IMG/VR virus record: IMGVR_UViG_3300032220_000291
Location: 1-30,354 of that record
Length of the DNA: 30,354 nucleotides
Reading direction: 5' to 3' (one strand)
Origin: a virus
The translations under genes were made by a program, and so were the position numbers. Positions within the stretch are counted from its first letter, which is position 1. Every line of letters begins with the position of its first letter. Shown here piece by piece: positions 26,264 to 30,354 of this stretch. The notes beneath the pieces are model-generated. The model had not been told where the DNA came from, did not search any database, and saw only the letters and a list, made by a program, of their open reading frames with translations.

Positions 26264-27998
26264 CCTGAATACGGCTAGGAGTCCAGTCATAGACTGGCTT
26301 TGAGGCTGTCTTGATACCCCGAAAGGAGAGTCCCAGGACTAGGGCATCAGTGGCCTGATGGGGGGTGTTTTCAAAGGCGGCCATCATGGCGTTCCACTCT
26401 TCGTGTTTCCGCATGGCTTGGGCCTTGTGGGCGGATTGGGCGAGGGCATCGATGAACCATTGGACGCCTTGGGCGAGGGCATCGATACGGTCATCGTGTT
26501 TGATGGCCCCCTTCTCCCGGCACATACGGGACATCTGGTAGCCCAGCATGTATTCGAGGCGTTTCTCCGGGGGAGCCTCGGGGTTGGACTTGTAGTCGTA
26601 CTCAAAGACCTTTGGATCGATGATCAACTTGTGCTGGTTCATCACCGGTTCTAAGGTATCGATGATGCGTTCTTCTTTACGGACAGAGGCCCGGATCTCT
26701 TCAATGCCTACAGCTGCTTGCATCTGGATGCAGTGACGTTTGAAGAGTTCGCAGATCATGCCATCACCGAAGTTAGATTCAATCAGCAGTCTTGAAGCCT
26801 TATAGCGTTTAGCCAGAGCGACAATGCTGGAGAGTGTTTCATCGGAGTAGCCGTCTTTATAGGCACGGAGATCTCGAACGAAGACATAGCCATTAGCTTG
26901 GCTAAGGACAACGGCCACAGTTTCATCAGTGCCTCGTCCTGACGGGTCAACCGATACAATCGTTTCATCGAAAGGTACGAAGCCTTCGTCAATGAACATG
27001 GGGCCATAGAAGCGATCTCCAGGTAGGCCCACAGCAGCGAGTTCTTTAAGGCAGTAGCGAGGATCACTTGACCAAGCATATCTTTCAGCACACTCCTCTC
27101 CAATTGGTGTAACGATAAGGTCTTGGAATTTGAGGGGGAACTTCTCCGCATCAGAGAGGCTGGTATCCAGCATGAACTGAAGCATGAAATTGGAGCGGCC
27201 CATAGCAGCTTCCCGTTCGATCAAGTCATGATCTGAGAAGCGGCTATCTGTTGGTGTCCAGGGTTCGATGCCTTTCTCAATATCAGAGACGAGCTGGGGC
27301 GCTAGGAGGCCTTCATACTTACCTGTGTCCTTGGGATACCTAGCAGGCCAGACAAAGGGCCTGTAGGACCGCTCAGCAAGCTTCCTGTAGATCGTCCAAG
27401 TGGACTGGGGTGTGCCTAGGAAGAGGATTCGAGAGGACTCATCTGGGGTAAGGATAGATTCAGCTTCTGTGACGAGCTGCAGGAGTTTCTCCCGTTGCAT
27501 GTCAGTGGCTGAGTTACCGGGGACCTCCACGTCATCGAAGATCATCAGGTGGGCACGAGAGCCAGTCATCTGTCCGGTGACACCGACAGACTTCACAGAG
27601 GGCGCCTGGTGGGGCTTGGCGGGGCCTACGTCAAAGGAGATCCGAGACCAACGCTGGTCGTCGTTCTTGGGGCCTAGGTGACCGAGCCAGCTGATATCCA
27701 GGATCAGCTTCTGACAGAAGATAGAGAAGTTGTCGGCCCGTTCCTTGGAGGCCGAGATCACCATGATCTTTTTATCTGGATCCTTGAATAGGGTCCATAG
27801 CACGAAAGCGGCTGTGATCCAGGATTTACCTACTCCTCGGAAAGCTGAGATCTGCAGACGCTTGGGTCCATGCTGAAGGTAGTCAGCAATAGCTAGTTGT
27901 GCCCTAGTGGGCTGTGGGAGATCAAGCTCCCGCCAAATGAGAGTCAGGAAAACACGGAAGTCCTCCCGAATCTTGGCTTCTAGTTCTTTAGTGTTCAT
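26259..27998 (-). CDS. terL: Terminase large subunit (T7 gp19-like)
   Basis: 579 residues from the ATG at 27998 (T7 gp19 is 586). The ATPase domain has Walker A around G57-K58-S59 (SAFRGVGKSW) and Walker B D155-D156 (LMIFDDVEV), then the ILFLGTPQS coupling motif. The nuclease domain has D351 (IVSVDPSGRGTDE), E407 (LLIESNFGDG) and D502-D503 (KHDDRIDAL). It pumps DNA into the prohead through the portal and cuts the concatemer. A TTG six codons upstream would also be in frame; I chose the ATG, which overlaps the stop of the putative small terminase by 11 nt. The stop touches the 26-bp repeat. Confidence 0.95.
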   Translation of the reverse strand: MNTKELEAKIREDFRVFLTLIWRELDLPQPTRAQLAIADYLQHGPKRLQISAFRGVGKSWITAAFVLWTLFKDPDKKIMVISASKERADNFSIFCQKLILDISWLGHLGPKNDDQRWSRISFDVGPAKPHQAPSVKSVGVTGQMTGSRAHLMIFDDVEVPGNSATDMQREKLLQLVTEAESILTPDESSRILFLGTPQSTWTIYRKLAERSYRPFVWPARYPKDTGKYEGLLAPQLVSDIEKGIEPWTPTDSRFSDHDLIEREAAMGRSNFMLQFMLDTSLSDAEKFPLKFQDLIVTPIGEECAERYAWSSDPRYCLKELAAVGLPGDRFYGPMFIDEGFVPFDETIVSVDPSGRGTDETVAVVLSQANGYVFVRDLRAYKDGYSDETLSSIVALAKRYKASRLLIESNFGDGMICELFKRHCIQMQAAVGIEEIRASVRKEERIIDTLEPVMNQHKLIIDPKVFEYDYKSNPEAPPEKRLEYMLGYQMSRMCREKGAIKHDDRIDALAQGVQWFIDALAQSAHKAQAMRKHEEWNAMMAAFENTPHQATDALVLGLSFRGIKTASKPVYDWTPSRIQV

Positions 27999-28269
27999 AG
28001 GGGGCTCTAATACCAATCGTTGGGAGGCCCTCTACGCCGGACTCCTCTTCATAGAATTCAGGGGATTTCACCAGCGGCTCCTCAGCGGCGCTGTAAGCGG
28101 CTATAGCTTCATCGACGCTAGATTGCACCTTTACGTCTATATAACGCTCCTCCAGGGCCATTAACAGGCCTTTCAGGATGAATGCAAAGGGAAGCGGTAG
28201 GTTGTGATCCAACCACTTCCCAATAGCCTTGAATTCTTGGAGCCGGAAGTTAATCTCCGGCGTACTCAT
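27988..28269 (-). CDS. Putative terminase small subunit (T7 gp18-like)
   Basis: 93 residues, close to T7 gp18 (89). An N-terminal helical region (INFRLQEFKAIGKWLDHNLP, LPFAFILKGLLMALEERY) is followed by an acidic stretch (EEPLVKSPEFYEEESGVEG). Sequence similarity to gp18 is not obvious by eye; the call rests on size, helical character and the 11-nt overlap with the large subunit directly downstream. Small subunits bind the packaging site and recruit the large subunit. Confidence 0.55.
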   Translation of the reverse strand: MSTPEINFRLQEFKAIGKWLDHNLPLPFAFILKGLLMALEERYIDVKVQSSVDEAIAAYSAAEEPLVKSPEFYEEESGVEGLPTIGIRAPYEH

Positions 28270-28270
28270 A

Positions 28271-28645
28271 TCAGTACTGAACTGAAGTAGCTAGTCCGGT
28301 CTTTGGTGAGCTAGCTGTACCACGGGAGGCGTAAGTTTTCCACGCAGCACGGAGAGCTGTTACGATTTGGCGGTAGGTCTTACCAGCTGCGATAGCGGTA
28401 CCTGACGGGTAGATAACTACATCACCAAAGGAGGTATCGAAGCGGCGGAACCGATCCACACGGCGAGTACGGTTAGTGAAAGTAGGATAAAGAGTATCGT
28501 GCATCAGGTCCAACAACTTATTGACAGTAAGGTTGGTAGGTGGGTTATAAGCCAGTGCAATTACAAGCGAGTCGCCACGAACTGGCTCACTGATGTTATC
28601 GGCTAGTGTGTCCCACTGTTGAAGCTGACAAGGATAGAAAGTCAT
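28271..28645 (-). CDS. Unknown protein of the late region, 124 aa
   Basis: 124 residues. MTFYPCQLQQWDTLADNISE, then a likely alpha/beta body (SLVIALAYNPPTNLTVNKLL, RRVDRFRRFDTSFGDVVIYP) and an IVTALRAAWKTYASRG helix. It begins 5 nt past the HNH gene stop and ends 1 nt before the terminase small-subunit start, so it is part of the lysis/packaging block. Charge pattern and aromatic content would fit a small virion protein such as a tail or head completion protein. No family recognised. Confidence 0.6.
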   Translation of the reverse strand: MTFYPCQLQQWDTLADNISEPVRGDSLVIALAYNPPTNLTVNKLLDLMHDTLYPTFTNRTRRVDRFRRFDTSFGDVVIYPSGTAIAAGKTYRQIVTALRAAWKTYASRGTASSPKTGLATSVQY

Positions 28646-28650
28646 GGTAT

Positions 28651-28917
28651 CTAAACAAGTTTTAGGGATAGAAAAGCATCTACAGGCAATGAACCTTTTT
28701 CATGGTTACAAGCACGACAAGCCGTAACACAATTAGAAGCTGTTGTAGGACCACCTTTCGAGCGTGGCCTAATATGATCAATGGTCAGGTTGTCAGTAGA
28801 GCCGCAGTAGACGCAGCGGTTCCCATCTCGTCTCTTAATTTCTTCTCTCCACATTCTCCTGGCATCACCAGCTCTGAATGTGAGTAGATCAAACATGAGG
28901 CTTCGGGGAGTTTCCAT
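28651..28917 (-). CDS. HNH endonuclease
   Basis: 88 residues. A complete HNH fold: C35-x-x-C38 (RCVYCGS), the D47-H48 catalytic pair (LTIDHIRPRSKGG), N62 (SNCV), and C67-x-x-C70 followed by N71-H72. The domain occupies residues 30-80. In phages such proteins are either free-standing homing endonucleases or packaging partners of the large terminase; its place two genes upstream of terS/terL fits the packaging role, but a homing enzyme cannot be excluded. Just upstream of the ATG is a partial motif-like TTGGCTCATTGG on the plus strand. Confidence 0.88.
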   Translation of the reverse strand: METPRSLMFDLLTFRAGDARRMWREEIKRRDGNRCVYCGSTDNLTIDHIRPRSKGGPTTASNCVTACRACNHEKGSLPVDAFLSLKLV

Positions 28918-28956
28918 TGGCTCATTGGGGGCTGTCGTTAAGAGGGTGTGATTGGG

Positions 28957-29262
28957 TTACTTTTTGGTGGAACGTCCGTTCTTTCCGTTGCGGCCACGGT
29001 TAGCCGTTTTGTTTTCTGGGACCATGCGTCCTGATTTGGTATGGCTCATATCAGGTCCGCCTTTACCAGCAATGCCGCGACGCTTGCGTTCTGCCCAGCG
29101 CTCAGCACCAACCTTGTTGAGCCGGTCTTTTTTGGGACCATCAGGGGCCAGGGATCCCTTCTCTTTTTTCCGATAATCAGCGTCGTACTTACGCTTCTTG
29201 GCTGCAGCTGCGCTGTTTCCTTTGTAGTACTTACTAGATTTACTAGGTCCAGCGTGTGCCAT
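28957..29262 (-). CDS. Very basic small protein, unknown, 101 aa
   Basis: 101 residues, very rich in Lys, Arg and Gly: SSKYYKGNSAAAAKKRKYDA, then DYRKKEKGSLAPDGPKKDRL, then GGPDMSHTKSGRMVPENKTA, NRGRNGKNGRSTKK. The pattern YxxxYRK...NRxxR...DMSHTKxGxxV...NRxRN occurs in small cyanophage proteins as far as I remember, without known function. Probably DNA binding and possibly packaged in the virion. It overlaps the start of its upstream neighbour by 1 nt and is followed by a 39-bp gap before the HNH gene. Confidence 0.65.
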   Translation of the reverse strand: MAHAGPSKSSKYYKGNSAAAAKKRKYDADYRKKEKGSLAPDGPKKDRLNKVGAERWAERKRRGIAGKGGPDMSHTKSGRMVPENKTANRGRNGKNGRSTKK

Positions 29263-29492
29263 TAAAGGTGCCTCTGAACGTCTTCGAACGTGAGCTCAGG
29301 GATCAGGCCAGCCAAACCGGCCAGAGGAGAACCCTCAATAGAAACACCAGTAATGTCATTTGCCTTGAGCCAGTCGATAGCAGCACGAAGGTCAGCTGTA
29401 GTAGCCTCACCTGATTTAATACGCGCTGCAATCTCATTGGTAAGGATTGCATGAAGCTCCTCAAAAGCTTCTTCGCTTGCTCGCTTAGTCAT
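29262..29492 (-). CDS. Small helical protein, unknown, 76 aa
   Basis: 76 residues: EEAFEELHAILTNEIAARIK, SGEATTADLRAAIDWLKAND, ITGVSIEGSPLAGLAGLIPE. Helix-turn-helix-like layout (residues 10-50), similar in shape to small terminase subunits or phage proteins of the type ending LPEL-F; this makes it an alternative candidate for the terminase small subunit. It is tightly coupled at both ends (1-nt gaps or overlap). No firm assignment. Confidence 0.6.
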   Translation of the reverse strand: MTKRASEEAFEELHAILTNEIAARIKSGEATTADLRAAIDWLKANDITGVSIEGSPLAGLAGLIPELTFEDVQRHL

Positions 29493-29493
29493 G

Positions 29494-29745
29494 TCAACTA
29501 TTGCGGAGGGCTATTTGATCAAGTTTGTTCTCAATGCGGATCATGTGATCCTCCATCTTTTGGAGAGCATTGGAGAGTTCATTACGTGGGACGTACTTCT
29601 CAGCAATGCGTAGCTCCATCTGGTCGATGCGGCGATCTAGATCTGACACTCTTGTATTGGTACGTGAATGTACGGCTGCCATGCCACCACTAGCTCCAAT
29701 AACTAGTGAGACAACGCCAGTAAGAATTGCTTCAATCATTGTCAT
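29494..29745 (-). CDS. Membrane plus coiled-coil protein, holin or spanin candidate
   Basis: 83 residues. One N-terminal transmembrane segment (IEAILTGVVSLVIGASGGMA, about 4-23), followed by a long coiled-coil-type region (VSDLDRRIDQMELRIAEKYV ... MEDHMIRIENKLDQIALRN). It overlaps the lysin gene by 14 nt directly downstream of it, the usual place of a holin or inner-membrane spanin. One transmembrane segment plus coiled coil fits an i-spanin or a XhlA-like membrane lysis protein better than a classic holin. The call is inferred from layout and neighbours. Confidence 0.6.
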   Translation of the reverse strand: MTMIEAILTGVVSLVIGASGGMAAVHSRTNTRVSDLDRRIDQMELRIAEKYVPRNELSNALQKMEDHMIRIENKLDQIALRNS

Positions 29746-30313
29746 TCATGATCTTGATTAACTTCTGGCTATACACAGGATCTGTTGCGTAGCCTTCCTG
29801 CTTGAGGAGACGGGCACACTCTTCACGAGAGCGGGCACGGTTGACACCCCGGTAGCCCTTGTAGTCCTTGTACCACTGGGTTACGAGGTGATCAACACAG
29901 TCGTAGGGGGTAGCAAAGTCTTTGAAGGCTGCTTGGATAATTACGGGACCGTTGCCGTAGTCTTCCCAGGTGGTCTTAACAGTGCCCTGACCTTTAATAC
30001 CAAAGAAGTTATTACGACCTGAAAGGATGGTGCCACGAGCAGACTCAAGAGCCCACTGAGCTGCTACGACTTCGGGGAACTTGGCACCGGCACGGGCGGC
30101 ACAGGCCTTCATCCCATCCCAAGAGTTATCGAATTTAGTGGACTGCACACCAGGCTTCTGTACGGCCTTCTGTGGTGTCCGCCAGAGCTTGACCCACTTC
30201 TGATCATCAGCCAAGAAATAAGGCCCCAGAGTCTCCTCCAGAGCCTTTAGAGCTGCATCTTGATGTGGCAAACCTTTATAGCTTTTAACTACGTCAAGGA
30301 TGCTGATAGTCAT
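29732..30313 (-). CDS. Glucosaminidase-type peptidoglycan hydrolase (lysin)
   Basis: 193 residues. A short N-terminal module (about 1-45, VVKSYKGLPHQDAALKALEE) precedes a FlgJ/LytG-like glucosaminidase domain: VVAAQWALESARGT with the catalytic Glu at E90, NNFFGIKGQG, AAFKDFATPYDCVDHLVTQW, then YATDPVYSQKLIKIM at the C-terminus. It cleaves the glycan strand of peptidoglycan. No signal peptide is seen, so release through a holin, or use as part of the virion, is expected. It is unlike T7's amidase gp3.5 and lies in the late region rather than the middle region. Confidence 0.88.
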   Translation of the reverse strand: MTISILDVVKSYKGLPHQDAALKALEETLGPYFLADDQKWVKLWRTPQKAVQKPGVQSTKFDNSWDGMKACAARAGAKFPEVVAAQWALESARGTILSGRNNFFGIKGQGTVKTTWEDYGNGPVIIQAAFKDFATPYDCVDHLVTQWYKDYKGYRGVNRARSREECARLLKQEGYATDPVYSQKLIKIMNDND

Positions 30314-30315
30314 GT

Positions 30316-30354
30316 CTACCGACCGCCGATGATACGACGGATAGCATCAATCTG
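30316..30354 (-). CDS. 3' end of an unidentified upstream gene (partial)
   Basis: The right edge contains an open frame ending in TAG at 30316-30318, two bases before the lysin ATG; only the last 12 residues are visible (QIDAIRRIIGGR). The close spacing fits the compact late gene order. Too short to identify; a tail fibre or virion gene is likely from position. Confidence 0.5.
   Translation of the reverse strand, partial: QIDAIRRIIGGR

Noticed and set aside
1-30354. CRISPR arrays, insertion sequences or rRNA genes
   Set aside because: No regularly spaced repeats with unique spacers, no transposase and no rRNA-like stretch was seen; the only repeats found are those listed.

Overview
The window is part of a T7-like (short-tailed, Autographivirus-type) bacteriophage genome, shown so that nearly every gene reads on the minus strand, right to left. 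A cyanobacterial host, most likely marine Synechococcus or Prochlorococcus, is indicated by three things. The gene order is that of cyanopodoviruses. A tyrosine integrase lies beside a 42-bp stretch matching the 5' half of a tRNA-Leu, the arrangement I recall for Prochlorococcus phage P-SSP7. The phage also carries its own class I ribonucleotide reductase, ThyX and a MazG-like enzyme. No psbA, hli or talC gene is visible in this window.

Layout in the direction of transcription. At the far right (30.35-26.26 kb) are the end of an unidentified gene, a glucosaminidase lysin, a small membrane/coiled-coil protein (holin or spanin candidate), several small unknowns, an HNH endonuclease, a putative small terminase and the large terminase. 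A 381-bp non-coding region (26.26-25.88 kb) follows. It has hairpins, TTAAAGG-type repeats and a tandem repeat, and probably holds the joined genome ends (terminal repeat) plus the early control region. The early region (25.9-18.1 kb) holds thyX, a 301-bp non-coding stretch with a long G-rich tract, about a dozen very small unknown genes, the single-subunit RNA polymerase, a winged-helix protein, the integrase, attP and a strong terminator. The replication and nucleotide module (18.3-8.6 kb) holds small ORFs, the gp2.5-type SSB, gp3-type endonuclease, primase-helicase, thioredoxin-like protein, DNA polymerase, endonuclease VII-like protein, 5'-3' exonuclease, DUF3310 protein, MazG-like protein and both RNR subunits. 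The virion module (8.6 kb to the left edge) holds two small proteins, portal, scaffold, capsid, a terminator, tail tubular proteins A and B, and the start of a gp13-like internal virion protein cut by the window edge.

The most unusual feature is a short intercistronic motif. On the coding strand it is close to ACTTCCACTNNNCCAA. Its 12-bp core is exact eight times in the window and present with one mismatch three more times, always in the same orientation. In most copies it fills the gap between one stop codon and the next start codon. It is concentrated in front of the small early genes and also precedes the RNA polymerase, winged-helix, integrase and exonuclease genes. The genes it precedes mostly lack a Shine-Dalgarno sequence. 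I know of no description of it.

Other notable points are a 41-residue secreted peptide whose 18-residue mature part has four cysteines; a 26-27-bp near-identical repeat shared by the RNA polymerase gene and the end of the terminase gene; an RNR small subunit lacking a tyrosine at the usual radical position; and an endonuclease VII-like gene with no good start that overlaps the polymerase gene out of frame. All calls were made by reading the sequence; no database search was run.
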